NCBI RefSeq assembly: GCF_900102315.1
Contig: NZ_FNBL01000001.1
Location: forward strand, 757,841 to 821,840
Direction of reading: 5' to 3'
DNA from: Celeribacter baekdonensis
GTDB lineage: Bacteria; Pseudomonadota; Alphaproteobacteria; Rhodobacterales; Rhodobacteraceae
Length of the DNA stretch: 64,000 bases
Shown: positions 35,609-44,081 of the stretch, in pieces
How positions within the stretch are numbered: position 1 is the stretch's first letter
Layout: each line of letters opens with the position of its first letter
Made by a program: the position numbers and the translations under genes
Notes under the pieces: generated by a model
What the model was told of the DNA's origin: nothing
Seen by the model: only the letters and a program-made list of their open reading frames with translations
Databases searched by the model: none

Positions 35609-36373
35609 TTATTTGATCGGCATTCGCGCGGCGGCATCCAGTCGGATCACTGTGCCATTGAGCATCGGGTTCTCCACAATCGACTGCACAAGCTGCGCAT
35701 ACTCATCCGCATGGCCCATGCGCGACGGGAACGGCACGGATTTGAGAATGTCGGCTTTGATCTCTTCGGGCAGACCCGCGCTCATTGCGGTTTCAAACAG
35801 CCCCGGCGCAATCGCCATGACCCGGATGCCAAAACGCGCGAGTTCACGCGCGGCGGGCAAGGTCATCGAGGCCACCCCACCTTTGGAGGCAGAATAGGCC
35901 GCTTGGCCGATTTGACCGTCCTCAAAGGCGACAGAAGAGGTGTTGATGATCACGCCGCGGGTGCCGTCGTCGTCCAGCGCGTCGGCTTTGGCCATGGCCC
36001 GCGCAGCAATGTTCATCACCGCGTAAGTGCCCAAAAGATTGACGTTCAGCGCCTTGGCAAAGGCATCAATCGTCAGGCTGCCATCACGCGGCAGGATGCG
36101 CGCGGCGGTGCCGATCCCGGCGCAGGACACGGTGACGCGCGGGGTGCCAAGGGTGTCTTCAATCTCGGCAAACGCGGCCTCAACAGCGGCAGCATCACTG
36201 ACATCAACGCCAAATCCCACACCACCGATCTTGGTGGCGGCACGTTCGGCGGCCTCTTGTGACAGGTCCAACACCGCCACTTTCGCACCCAGCGCGGCAA
36301 GCCGTTTGGCGGTGGCAAAGCCAAGCCCGCTGGCAGCTCCCGTCACAACGGCGACATGCCCTTCGATCTTCAT
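35609..36373 (-). CDS. SDR 3-hydroxyacyl-CoA dehydrogenase
   Basis: The 254-residue short-chain dehydrogenase has V-T-G-A-A-S-G-L-G near residues 11-19, N-T-S-S-V near 147 and Y-S-A-S-K near 161. It resembles type II 3-hydroxyacyl-CoA dehydrogenases. In the cluster it should oxidise the hydrated hydroxycinnamoyl-CoA to the beta-keto thioester. GGGAGGAG precedes the ATG at 36373. It is the first gene of the nine-gene minus-strand operon; a terminator (36502-36537) isolates it from the upstream MarR gene. Confidence 0.88.
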   Translation of the reverse strand: MKIEGHVAVVTGAASGLGFATAKRLAALGAKVAVLDLSQEAAERAATKIGGVGFGVDVSDAAAVEAAFAEIEDTLGTPRVTVSCAGIGTAARILPRDGSLTIDAFAKALNVNLLGTYAVMNIAARAMAKADALDDDGTRGVIINTSSVAFEDGQIGQAAYSASKGGVASMTLPAARELARFGIRVMAIAPGLFETAMSAGLPEEIKADILKSVPFPSRMGHADEYAQLVQSIVENPMLNGTVIRLDAAARMPIK

Positions 36374-36501
36374 GTGATCTCCTCCCATTTGAGCAAACCA
36401 TGCGAAGATTTAATTGTTATGTCAATGAACAATTAATGGAATGATCTATCTCGCAGATGCAGCATGAGTAAGATCGCAGGCCGCGATTTGAAAAGGCAAA
36501 T

Positions 36502-36537
36502 AAAAAACCACACGGCGCGCAGGCTGTGTGGTTTTTT
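36502..36537 (-). terminator. Strong intrinsic terminator after the MarR gene
   Basis: AAAAAACCACAC and GTGTGGTTTTTT are perfect 12-base arms around a 12-base loop, giving T-runs on both strands. It sits 44 bases after the stop of the minus-strand MarR gene (36581) and would also stop read-through in the other direction. Confidence 0.9.
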
Positions 36538-36580
36538 CGGCCTTAAAACAGACGAGACGCGGCAGCGCAGAAAAATCAGA

Positions 36581-37081
36581 TCAGGGCTTTCGATCAAGAA
36601 TCAGCGGCGCGCGGCTGAGGTGATTGCCGGCATCCGCAACCTTGGCCGCAAGCCGCAAAAACTCCGCCCGCTCCGCCTCGTTCAGCCCCAAAAGGATCTC
36701 ATCCTGAAACCGTTTCACCACCGGGATCAACTCGTGCAAAATCTGCTCCCCCTCTGGCGTCAGTGTGATCGTGCGGGCGCGGCGGTCGCGCTCATTCACG
36801 ATCCGCTTGACCAACCCCTTGCCCTCCAGCCGGTCCACCACGCCGCCGATGGTCGCCCGGTCATAAGCGATCACCCCGGCAAGGCTGGCCTGATCCAGAC
36901 CGGGTTTGGCGTGCAGCGCATTCATCGCGGCGAATTGCACCGAGGTCAGCGCATGGCCCGTGGCCCGCATCCGCTCATTAAAGACCGACATCGAGATCTG
37001 ATTCAGCCGGCGAATCAAATGTCCTGCCATGTTGTGGATCTCAAGTTTCATCGGCCCTCTTATCATTATTTTTGCCACCAT
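36581..37081 (-). CDS. MarR-family regulator of the 3-hydroxybenzoate/gentisate operon
   Basis: The 166-residue protein has a MarR winged helix with Q-A-S-L-A-G-V-I-A-Y-D-R-A-T-I-G-G-V-V (about residues 74-92) and wing N-E-R-D-R-R-A-R-T-I-T-L-T. ATG 37081 is preceded by GGAGGAGG; ATG 37051 (MKLEIHN...) is a possible shorter start. It diverges from the TRAP and gentisate genes, and two 20-base direct repeats lie in between. MarR repressors such as MobR control 3-hydroxybenzoate hydroxylase genes elsewhere, which supports the role. Confidence 0.87.
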   Translation of the reverse strand: MVAKIMIRGPMKLEIHNMAGHLIRRLNQISMSVFNERMRATGHALTSVQFAAMNALHAKPGLDQASLAGVIAYDRATIGGVVDRLEGKGLVKRIVNERDRRARTITLTPEGEQILHELIPVVKRFQDEILLGLNEAERAEFLRLAAKVADAGNHLSRAPLILDRKP

Positions 37082-37112
37082 ATGCCTCCTCCATAGCCCA
37101 CGGGACTTGAGG

Positions 37113-37166
37113 CAGGTCAATAATAAGTATGCTTACAGACTTGACCCAGATCAATAGTAAGTATAC
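37113..37166. promoter_or_regulatory. Two direct repeats, candidate MarR operators
   Basis: Two 20-base units (37113-37132 and 37147-37166) agree at 17 of 20 positions; the core is TCAATARTAAGTATRC. Their starts are 34 bases apart, about three helical turns. The first unit runs into a TAAG-TATG-CTTA dyad (37124-37135). They lie between the divergent MarR gene and the TRAP/gentisate operon and are the best operator candidates. TTGACCCAGATCAA (37141-37154), an FNR/CRP-like sequence, overlaps the second unit. Confidence 0.6.
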
Positions 37167-37216
37167 CCACTATCTGCGCAACGGGAGTGCGCCAGATAAA
37201 ATTCGGAGGAGCTCAT

Positions 37217-38251
37217 ATGTTTTCTAAAGCCAAAATTCTCGGCACACTCACGGCCGCCGCGATCCTGTCGGCCACCACCGCCATGGCGCAGGACGTCACG
37301 CTGATCATGCACCATTTCCTGCCGCCGGTGGCCAATGCCCATAAGGTGATGTTGGAACCTTGGGCCCAGACCATCGAAGCCGAAAGCGACGGTCGCATCG
37401 ACATTGAAATCTATCCGGCCATGTCCATGGGTGGCAAACCCAGCGAGTTGTACGGTCAGGTCCGCGACGGCACCGCCGACATCGTTTGGACCCTGTTGGG
37501 CTACACGCCGGGGGTGTTCCCGCGCACCGAAGTGTTTGAATTGCCCCGCGTTCACAAAGGCTCTGCCCGTGACACCACCATCGCCCTCAATGCCTCGCTT
37601 GATCTGTTGGCCGAGGATTTCAAGGACATCCATGTGCTGTTTTTGCACGCCAATGACGGCAATCTGATCCACTCCGCCAGCAAACCGATCACCACATTCG
37701 AAGACGTCGCGGGTATGAAACTGCGCACGCCGGGTCGTTCTGGCGCATGGACGATTGAGGCCATGGGCGCAGAACCCGTCAGCCTGCCCGTCCCTGCCGT
37801 GCCGGAAGCCATGGCCAAAGGTGTGATCGACGGTGCCTTGACCACCTATGAAATCGTACCGGCGCTGAAATTGCAGGAACTTGAAAAATACACTGCCGAA
37901 TTGCCGAATGGCGACCGCTTTGGCACCGCCGTTTTCATGGTGGCGATGAACCAGGACGCCTATGACGCGCTGCCGGATGATCTCAAGGCAGTGATCGACG
38001 CGAACTCCACCGTCAATGTCGCCGCAGAAATCGGCCAGATGTGGGAGGATTTCGAAGTCGAGGGCATTGCCGCCTTGGACGCGGCGGGCGTGACCCGCAC
38101 CGTGTTCTCCGCCGAAGAGGGCGCGAAATTTGACGCCGCCAATGACACCGTCGTGACCCGCTGGATCGACGAAGTCTCCAGCAAAGGCATTGATGGCGCA
38201 GCGCTTGTCGACGCGGCCCGTGCCGCTGTGGCCAAAGCCGAAGCCCAATAA
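37217..38251 (+). CDS. TRAP transporter solute-binding protein (DctP type), probable 3-hydroxybenzoate
   Basis: The 344-residue protein has a Sec signal (M-F-S-K-A-K-I-L-G-T-L-T-A-A-A-I-L) cleaved after A-M-A near residue 25. The mature part begins Q-D-V-T-L-I-M-H-H-F-L-P and has M-G-G-K-P-S-E-L and D-I-V-W-T-L-L-G-Y-T-P. It is clearly related to the DctP at 33674. GGAGGAG precedes the ATG at 37217; the ATG at 37187 is in frame but overlaps the control region. It opens the MarR-controlled operon. Confidence 0.9.
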   Translation: MFSKAKILGTLTAAAILSATTAMAQDVTLIMHHFLPPVANAHKVMLEPWAQTIEAESDGRIDIEIYPAMSMGGKPSELYGQVRDGTADIVWTLLGYTPGVFPRTEVFELPRVHKGSARDTTIALNASLDLLAEDFKDIHVLFLHANDGNLIHSASKPITTFEDVAGMKLRTPGRSGAWTIEAMGAEPVSLPVPAVPEAMAKGVIDGALTTYEIVPALKLQELEKYTAELPNGDRFGTAVFMVAMNQDAYDALPDDLKAVIDANSTVNVAAEIGQMWEDFEVEGIAALDAAGVTRTVFSAEEGAKFDAANDTVVTRWIDEVSSKGIDGAALVDAARAAVAKAEAQ

Positions 38252-38261
38252 ACCAAACCTA

Positions 38262-38294
38262 AGCGGGGGCGCTGGTTCGCCCAATACCCCCGCT
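38262..38294 (+). other. Stem-loop after the dctP-like gene
   Basis: AGCGGGGG and CCCCCGCT are perfect eight-base arms 10 bases after the dctP stop. There is no T-run. Such hairpins after binding-protein genes typically protect the upstream mRNA so that more binding protein than permease is made. Confidence 0.5.
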
Positions 38295-38334
38295 GAACCG
38301 ACCCCCAAACCACCACCCAACCGGGAGGCCTGCT

Positions 38335-38832
38335 ATGCACGCCCATGTGACGCGTCTGGCTGACATCTTTGCGATGCTTGGAGGCGTGATCCTCTTTGTC
38401 ATCGTCATGGTCACCACCACCAACACCGGCGCATTCATCCTCGACCGCATCCTTGCGCCCGCTGGCGTCAATGTCTCTGGCCTGCCCGGTTATGAAGACT
38501 TTGTTCAACTCGCCATTTCCGGCGCGGCCTTGATGTTTTTCCCTTACACGCAGGCCTCGCGCGGCCATGTCGCAGTCGATCTTTTCGTGTCCAATGCGCC
38601 GATGGCGGTCAAGCGTCTGCTCGATCACATGTGGCTGACCCTCACCGCCGGTGTGGCGCTGTTTTTGGCCTATTGGATGATTAACGGCCTGTTGGAATCG
38701 CGCTCGGATGCGGTGGTGGCCGGGGTGCTCGGCTGGCCGATCTGGCCATTCTATATCCCCGGCATCGCCTCGATGATCCTTTGGGCCATCGTCTCTGTGA
38801 GCCAAATTTTCGGAGATGCCCGCTATGCTTGA
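38335..38832 (+). CDS. TRAP transporter small permease (DctQ type)
   Basis: The 165-residue protein has four membrane segments and G-H-V-A-V-D-L-F-V, the DctQ motif. It follows the binding-protein gene by 83 bases with a stem-loop between, and GGGAGG lies 10 bases before the ATG. It overlaps the large permease gene by eight bases. Part of a TRAP system that should serve 3-hydroxybenzoate. Confidence 0.9.
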   Translation: MHAHVTRLADIFAMLGGVILFVIVMVTTTNTGAFILDRILAPAGVNVSGLPGYEDFVQLAISGAALMFFPYTQASRGHVAVDLFVSNAPMAVKRLLDHMWLTLTAGVALFLAYWMINGLLESRSDAVVAGVLGWPIWPFYIPGIASMILWAIVSVSQIFGDARYA

Positions 38833-40216
38833 TCCCATCACCATCGGCGTGGTCGGCCTTGTTGTCCTGTTCGCCCTTTTGATGCTGAGAATGCCTGTGG
38901 GCATCGCGATGATCCTGGTTGGTGTCGGCGGCACCTATGCGCTGTCTCTGTCTGTGCCTTATGTGCGGTTTGTGCCCTATATTCGCCAATTCAAGTCTTT
39001 GCTTTGGGAAAACGTGGCCAATTATGACCTCTCGGTCGTCCCGCTTTTCGTGCTCATGGGCTATATCGCCGCCGAAGCGCGGCTGTCCTCTGACCTGTTC
39101 AAAGGCTTGGAGGCGCTGCTGTCGCGTCTGCGCGGCGGCGTGGCCATGGCGGCGATTGCGGCCTGTGGTGGCTTTGGCGCGGTCTGCGGATCGTCCTTGG
39201 CGACGGCGGCGACCATGGGCAAAGTCGCCCTGCCGGAGTTGAAAAAACTCGGCTATGCCGACCGTTTGTCGGCGGGCGCTTTGGCGGCCGGCGGCACATT
39301 GGGCATTTTGATCCCGCCCTCTGTGGCGCTGGTGATCTATGCGATCATCGTTGAGGGGTCGATCCTCAAAATGTTCCAAGCCGCTGTCCTCCCCGGCCTT
39401 TTGGCGGTGCTGTCCTTTATCCTCGTGGTTGCCATTCAGGTGCGGATCAACCCGTCTCTGGCCCCCGAGCCGCGCCCGATGCCGCGCGCAGAACGCAACA
39501 TCGCACTCAAACGCCTGTTCCCGGTCATCGCCATTTTCGGCGCGATCATTTTGGGGCTGGGGTTTGGCCTCTTCACCCCCACACCCGCCGCCTCCATCGG
39601 CGTGTTCATGATTGCCGCCTATGGCTTTGTCCTACGAGCGCTGACCGGTGAGGGGCTGAACCTCAAAGGCCTCAGACGCGCGGTTCAGGCCACGGCCATC
39701 ACCTCCGGCATGATCTATCTGATCCTGTTTGGCGCTGAAGTGCTCAAGGGCTTTTTCACCCGCTCCGGCCTGCCGCAGGCGCTGTCTGACTGGGCCGCCA
39801 CATCTGGCTTGGACCCGATGTTGGTGCTGGTCATCATGTTGATCGCCTTCGTGATCCTTGGTTGTTTCATGGAAAGTCTGGCGATGATCCTTGTCGTCGT
39901 GCCGTTCTTTTGGCCGACGCTGATTGCGCTCAATGGCGGCGAATATATCAGTGCCGCCGATGCCGCCTTTGGCATGGACATCGAGGATTTGAAAATCTGG
40001 TTCGGCATTCTGGCGCTGATCGTCGTCGAACTTGGCCTGATCACGCCGCCTGTCGGCCTCAACGTGTTCATCATCTCCTCTCTCGCCAAGGACACGCCGA
40101 TGTCGACCGTGTTTCGCGGCGTCATGCCCTTTCTTGGCTCTGAAGTCATCCGTGTGGCGCTGATCATCCTGATCCCCGCCCTCACCCTCACCATTCCGCG
40201 CCTGATCGGCGGCTAA
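38825..40216 (+). CDS. TRAP transporter large permease (DctM type)
   Basis: The 463-residue permease has about 12 hydrophobic segments with C-G-S-S-L-A-T-A-A-T-M and G-L-I-T-P-P-V-G-L-N-V-F, the DctM signatures. The ATG at 38825 (MLDPITIG) resembles other DctM starts; ATG 38816 is in frame and nine bases earlier. It completes the second TRAP system of the window. Two REP-like hairpins follow the stop within a few bases. Confidence 0.91.
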   Translation: MLDPITIGVVGLVVLFALLMLRMPVGIAMILVGVGGTYALSLSVPYVRFVPYIRQFKSLLWENVANYDLSVVPLFVLMGYIAAEARLSSDLFKGLEALLSRLRGGVAMAAIAACGGFGAVCGSSLATAATMGKVALPELKKLGYADRLSAGALAAGGTLGILIPPSVALVIYAIIVEGSILKMFQAAVLPGLLAVLSFILVVAIQVRINPSLAPEPRPMPRAERNIALKRLFPVIAIFGAIILGLGFGLFTPTPAASIGVFMIAAYGFVLRALTGEGLNLKGLRRAVQATAITSGMIYLILFGAEVLKGFFTRSGLPQALSDWAATSGLDPMLVLVIMLIAFVILGCFMESLAMILVVVPFFWPTLIALNGGEYISAADAAFGMDIEDLKIWFGILALIVVELGLITPPVGLNVFIISSLAKDTPMSTVFRGVMPFLGSEVIRVALIILIPALTLTIPRLIGG

Positions 40217-40217
40217 A

Positions 40218-40325
40218 GCGTTTCGCGTTAAACTTGAGACACAAGTTTGATGCGAAACGCACACAACATCTAAATCTTGCACGGCGTTTCGCGAAAATCT
40301 GTGATCCAGGCTTTTCACGAAACGC
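40218..40325. repeat. Twin REP-like hairpins containing GCGTTTCG
   Basis: Hairpin one pairs 40218-40236 with 40242-40260 (outer nine-base arms GCGTTTCGC/GCGAAACGC and inner AAACTTG/CAAGTTT). Hairpin two pairs 40284-40297 with 40312-40325 (GCGTTTCGCGAAAA against TTTTCACGAAACGC, one mismatch). Both share the GCGTTTCG unit, so they look like a dispersed palindromic repeat inserted between the TRAP genes and the hydroxylase gene. They may also influence the mRNA. Confidence 0.65.
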
Positions 40326-40352
40326 TTTCAGTTCCGAAAAAGGAGACGCCTC

Positions 40353-41555
40353 ATGTCTGATCTTCCTATCCTCATCGCTGGTGGGGGCATCGGGGGGCTT
40401 GCCGCCGCCTGTGGCCTCGCCCGCAAAGGTCACCGCTCCATCGTTGTCGAACAAGCGCCCGCGCTTGGCGAAATTGGCGCGGGCATCCAAATCGGCCCGA
40501 ACGCCTTTCATTGCTTTGACTATCTCGGCATTGGCGACGAGGCCCGTGACAAGGCGGTTTATATCGACGCCCTGCGCCTGATGGATGCGCAAACCGCCGA
40601 GGACATCACCTCGATCCCGCTCGACGCGCCGTTTCGCGAACGCTTTGGCAACCCCTACGCCGTGGTGCACCGCGCCGATTTGCATGGGGTGTTGTTGAAA
40701 TATTGCGAAGACAGCCCGCTGATCGACATCCGCACCAACCATGTTGTCGAAGGCTACGACCAAGACGGCACCTCGGTGACGCTCAAACTCAAAGACCACG
40801 ATGCGATCAAAGGCTCGTTTTTGATCGGGGCTGAGGGACTGCGCTCTTCGGTGCGCGCGCAGATGATCGGTGATGGCGAGCCGCGGATTTCCGGCCACAC
40901 CACCTATCGCTCGGTGATCCCCACTGAGCAAATGCCCGAAGATCTGCGTTGGAACGCCGCCACATTGTGGGCTGGTCCGAAATGTCACATCGTCCATTAC
41001 CCACTCAAGGGCTGGAAGATGTTCAACCTTGTGGTGACCTATCACCGCGACGTCAAAGAGGCCATCGCGGGTCGCCCCGTGTCGAAAGAAGAGGTCGCGC
41101 AAGGGTTTGAACACATCCACCCGAAAGCGCGTCAGATCATCGAACATGGCAACGATTGGAAACTTTGGGTGCTGTGCGACCGCGAGCCGATTTCCAACTG
41201 GGTTGAGAACCGTGTGGCTCTTCTGGGTGATGCCGCGCATCCGATGCTGCAATATTTTGCCCAAGGTGCCTGCATGGCGATGGAAGACGCGGTGGCCCTG
41301 TCCCATTGCATTGAAAACTATGGCGACCATGTTGAAAACGCTCTTCAGCGCTACCAAGACATGCGCCGTGTGCGCACCGCGCGGGTTCAGATGAATTCCC
41401 GCCTGATCGGTGAATATATCTACCACCCGGATGACGCCAAGGCGGCCGTGCGCAACCATGTGATGAAGGGCATGTCTCCGGCACAATGGTACGACCAACT
41501 CTCATGGATTTATGGCTCCACCGGCCTCGATGAAACCGCGCTGGCCGCCGAATAA
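40353..41555 (+). CDS. 3-hydroxybenzoate 6-monooxygenase
   Basis: The 400-residue flavoprotein has G-G-G-I-G-G-L-A-A-A near residues 10-19, A-G-I-Q-I-G-P-N-A near 44, a D-G-like G-A-E-G-L-R-S-S motif and L-L-G-D-A-A-H-P-M-L-Q-Y-F-A-Q-G-A-C-M-A-M-E-D. This matches 3-hydroxybenzoate 6-hydroxylases, which use NADH and oxygen to make gentisate. The next genes encode gentisate dioxygenase and the later enzymes, which supports this over salicylate hydroxylase (catechol-forming). AAAGGAG precedes the ATG. Confidence 0.9.
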   Translation: MSDLPILIAGGGIGGLAAACGLARKGHRSIVVEQAPALGEIGAGIQIGPNAFHCFDYLGIGDEARDKAVYIDALRLMDAQTAEDITSIPLDAPFRERFGNPYAVVHRADLHGVLLKYCEDSPLIDIRTNHVVEGYDQDGTSVTLKLKDHDAIKGSFLIGAEGLRSSVRAQMIGDGEPRISGHTTYRSVIPTEQMPEDLRWNAATLWAGPKCHIVHYPLKGWKMFNLVVTYHRDVKEAIAGRPVSKEEVAQGFEHIHPKARQIIEHGNDWKLWVLCDREPISNWVENRVALLGDAAHPMLQYFAQGACMAMEDAVALSHCIENYGDHVENALQRYQDMRRVRTARVQMNSRLIGEYIYHPDDAKAAVRNHVMKGMSPAQWYDQLSWIYGSTGLDETALAAE

Positions 41556-41587
41556 CCTCCCCTGAAAAGACACAAAGGACAGATCAG

Positions 41588-42286
41588 ATGACTTATGTCT
41601 TCCCCCCGGCCCCGCAGGCCACGATTGCAGTTGATGGCACCGACGACCGTCTTCCCGTGCGCCGCATTTTCTGCGTCGGTCGCAACTACGCTGCCCATGC
41701 CCGCGAGATGGGCAAAGACCCGGATCGCGATCCGCCGTTTTTCTTTACCAAACCGGCAGATGCGGTTGTGGACAGCGGCGAGACCGTGGCCTATCCGCCC
41801 GAAACCGAGAACTTTCACTATGAGGCCGAATTGGTCGTGGTGATTGGCAGCGGCGGCAAAAACATTACCGAGGCGGACAGCCTATCCCATGTCTGGGGCT
41901 ATGCGGTGGGCAACGATTTGACCCGGCGCGATCTGCAACTTGTGGCCCGCGAACAGGGCCGTCCGTGGGATTGGGGCAAGGCCTTTGACCGCTCTGCCGT
42001 GATCGGCCCGGTGTTCCCGGTTGCCAAAGTCGGCCACCCGTCCAGCGGTTCGATCAAGCTCACCGTCAATGGCGAGACCAAACAAGACGCCGATCTCAAT
42101 GAGCTGATTTGGTCGGTGCCGGAGATCATTTCGATCCTGTCCCATTCCATCGCGCTGGCCCCCGGCGATTTGATCATGACCGGCACGCCTGCGGGCGTCG
42201 GCCCGCTTGTCGAAGGGGATGTCTGTGTGGTGTCGATCGAGGGCCTTGGGTCGATCGAAACCCCCATCGGCCCCAAAGATTCTTGA
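41588..42286 (+). CDS. Fumarylpyruvate hydrolase (FAH family)
   Basis: The 232-residue protein has F-C-V-G-R-N-Y-A-A-H-A-R-E-M-G, the metal ligands in Y-E-A-E-L-V-V-V-I-G and D-L-T-R-R-D, and M-T-G-T-P-A-G-V-G near the end, as in fumarylacetoacetate hydrolase-fold enzymes of gentisate pathways (NagK type). It splits fumarylpyruvate into fumarate and pyruvate. It lies 32 bases after the hydroxylase gene and 15 before the isomerase gene. Confidence 0.92.
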   Translation: MTYVFPPAPQATIAVDGTDDRLPVRRIFCVGRNYAAHAREMGKDPDRDPPFFFTKPADAVVDSGETVAYPPETENFHYEAELVVVIGSGGKNITEADSLSHVWGYAVGNDLTRRDLQLVAREQGRPWDWGKAFDRSAVIGPVFPVAKVGHPSSGSIKLTVNGETKQDADLNELIWSVPEIISILSHSIALAPGDLIMTGTPAGVGPLVEGDVCVVSIEGLGSIETPIGPKDS

Positions 42287-42301
42287 GCGGGGCCGAATGC
42301 C

Positions 42302-42949
42302 ATGACCTTGAAGTTACACAACTTCTTTCGCTCCTCCACCTCAACGCGGCTGCGTGCCGCGTTGAACCTCAAGGGGGTGGATTTTGACTATATCCCCTAT
42401 GTGCTCCGCGACGGGGAAACCCGCACGCCGGAGTATTTGGCGAAAAACCCGCAAGGGCTGGTGCCAACCTTGGAGCGCGAGGACGGCACGTTTATGACCC
42501 AATCTCTGGCCATCATCGAATGGCTGGAGGAGACCCATCCCGAACCCGCACTTTTGCCGAAAGATGCGGATGGGCGGGCGCGGGTGCGGGCGCTGTCATA
42601 CATGATCGCCTGCGAAATCCACCCGCTCAACAACCTGCGGGTGTTGTTCCGCTTGCGCGACCAATTCGGTGCCGATGAAGAGGCACAAAAAGACTGGTTC
42701 ACCCATTGGGTCACCACCACCTTTGATGCGTTTGAAACGGCGCTGACGAATAGCGCAGACACCGGCACCTATTGCCACGGCGACACGCCCACTTTGGCAG
42801 ACGTGTGCCTGTACGCGCAGGTTTGGAACAACACACGCTTCGGCATCCCGCTTGATCCCTGGCCAACGATTGCGCGCATTTATGCCGCCCTCGACCAACT
42901 CCCCGCCTTTGCCAAGGCGGCCCCGCCCCAACAGCCGGACGCGGCCTGA
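42302..42949 (+). CDS. Glutathione-dependent maleylpyruvate isomerase (GST zeta type)
   Basis: The 215-residue protein has a thioredoxin-like N-terminal domain with F-F-R-S-S-T-S-T-R-L-R (the S-S-x-S-x-R-x-R glutathione motif of zeta-class GST), N-P-Q-G-L-V-P-T-L and a helical C-terminal domain. It converts maleylpyruvate to fumarylpyruvate, or maleylacetoacetate in tyrosine breakdown; the neighbours favour maleylpyruvate. A second, unrelated isomerase candidate lies at 44081. Confidence 0.9.
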   Translation: MTLKLHNFFRSSTSTRLRAALNLKGVDFDYIPYVLRDGETRTPEYLAKNPQGLVPTLEREDGTFMTQSLAIIEWLEETHPEPALLPKDADGRARVRALSYMIACEIHPLNNLRVLFRLRDQFGADEEAQKDWFTHWVTTTFDAFETALTNSADTGTYCHGDTPTLADVCLYAQVWNNTRFGIPLDPWPTIARIYAALDQLPAFAKAAPPQQPDAA

Positions 42950-42977
42950 CGCGTTCCCATCCCGCAAGGAGGTTCCC

Positions 42978-44081
42978 ATGAATGAACAGCTTGATCACGA
43001 CAGTGTAAACCATGCGATGCAGCCCGACGACACGCCGGAATTGCGCGCGCTTTACAAAGGGTTCGAGGCCGAAAGCCTGATCCCGCTTTGGACCCAGCTT
43101 GGCGATCTGATGCCGATCCATCCGAAATCCAAGGCTGTGCCGCATGTTTGGAAATGGTCGGCCCTGCTGCCCCTGGCAGAGAAATCCGGCGAACTGGTGC
43201 CGGTGGGTCGCGGTGGCGAGCGCCGCGCCCTTGGGCTGGCCAATCCGGGCCTTGCGCCCAACGCCTATGTCACACCGACCATGTGGGCCGCGATCCAATA
43301 TCTCGGCCCGAAAGAGACCGCACCTGAACACCGCCATTCTCAGAACGCGTTCCGCTTTGTCGTCGAGGGCGAAGGTGTTTGGACCGTGGTCAACGGCGAT
43401 CCGGTGCGGATGTCGCGCGGCGATTTGTTGCTGACACCCGGCTGGAATTTCCACGGTCACCACAATGACACGGACAAACCGATGGCGTGGATTGACGGGC
43501 TTGATATTCCGTTCAGCCAGCAAATGGATGTCGGCTTTTTTGAATTTGGATCAGACCGGGTGACCGATTACGCCACGCCGAATTTTTCGCGTGGCGAGCG
43601 GCTTTGGTGTCATCCGGGCCTGCGGCCATTGTCGCAGTTGCAAAACACCGTCTCCTCGCCGATCGGGGCCTATCGGTGGGAGTTCACCGACCGGGCGTTG
43701 ACCGAGCAGCTTTTGTTGGAGGACGAAGGCCAACCCGCCACCGTCGCCCAAGGCCATGCCGCGATCCGTTACGTCAATCCAACCACTGGCAATGATGTGA
43801 TGCCAACGATCCGCTGCGAATTCCACCGTCTGCGCGCGGGCGTTGAAACCGCGCCACGCCAAGAGGTCGGATCGAGCGTGTTCCAAGTGTTCGAGGGCAC
43901 GGGTTCGGTGGTGCTCAACGGCGAGACCACCCCGCTTGAAACCGGCGATATGTTCGTCGTGCCAAGCTGGGTCAAATGGTCGTTGCAGGCAGAGAGCCAA
44001 TTCGATCTGTTCCGTTTCTCGGACGCGCCGATCATGGAAGCGCTCTCATTCATGCGCACGAAAGTCGAGGGGCAAAGCTGA
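42978..44081 (+). CDS. Gentisate 1,2-dioxygenase
   Basis: The 367-residue bicupin enzyme has iron ligands in E-H-R-H-S-Q-N-A-F-R-F (near residue 118) and H in W-N-F-H-G-H-H-N-D, and a second cupin half near 270-350. It opens the gentisate ring to maleylpyruvate. ATG 42978 is preceded by AAGGAGG. The frame is open upstream into the previous gene, but that part is not conserved. Its stop overlaps the next gene by one base. Confidence 0.95.
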   Translation: MNEQLDHDSVNHAMQPDDTPELRALYKGFEAESLIPLWTQLGDLMPIHPKSKAVPHVWKWSALLPLAEKSGELVPVGRGGERRALGLANPGLAPNAYVTPTMWAAIQYLGPKETAPEHRHSQNAFRFVVEGEGVWTVVNGDPVRMSRGDLLLTPGWNFHGHHNDTDKPMAWIDGLDIPFSQQMDVGFFEFGSDRVTDYATPNFSRGERLWCHPGLRPLSQLQNTVSSPIGAYRWEFTDRALTEQLLLEDEGQPATVAQGHAAIRYVNPTTGNDVMPTIRCEFHRLRAGVETAPRQEVGSSVFQVFEGTGSVVLNGETTPLETGDMFVVPSWVKWSLQAESQFDLFRFSDAPIMEALSFMRTKVEGQS

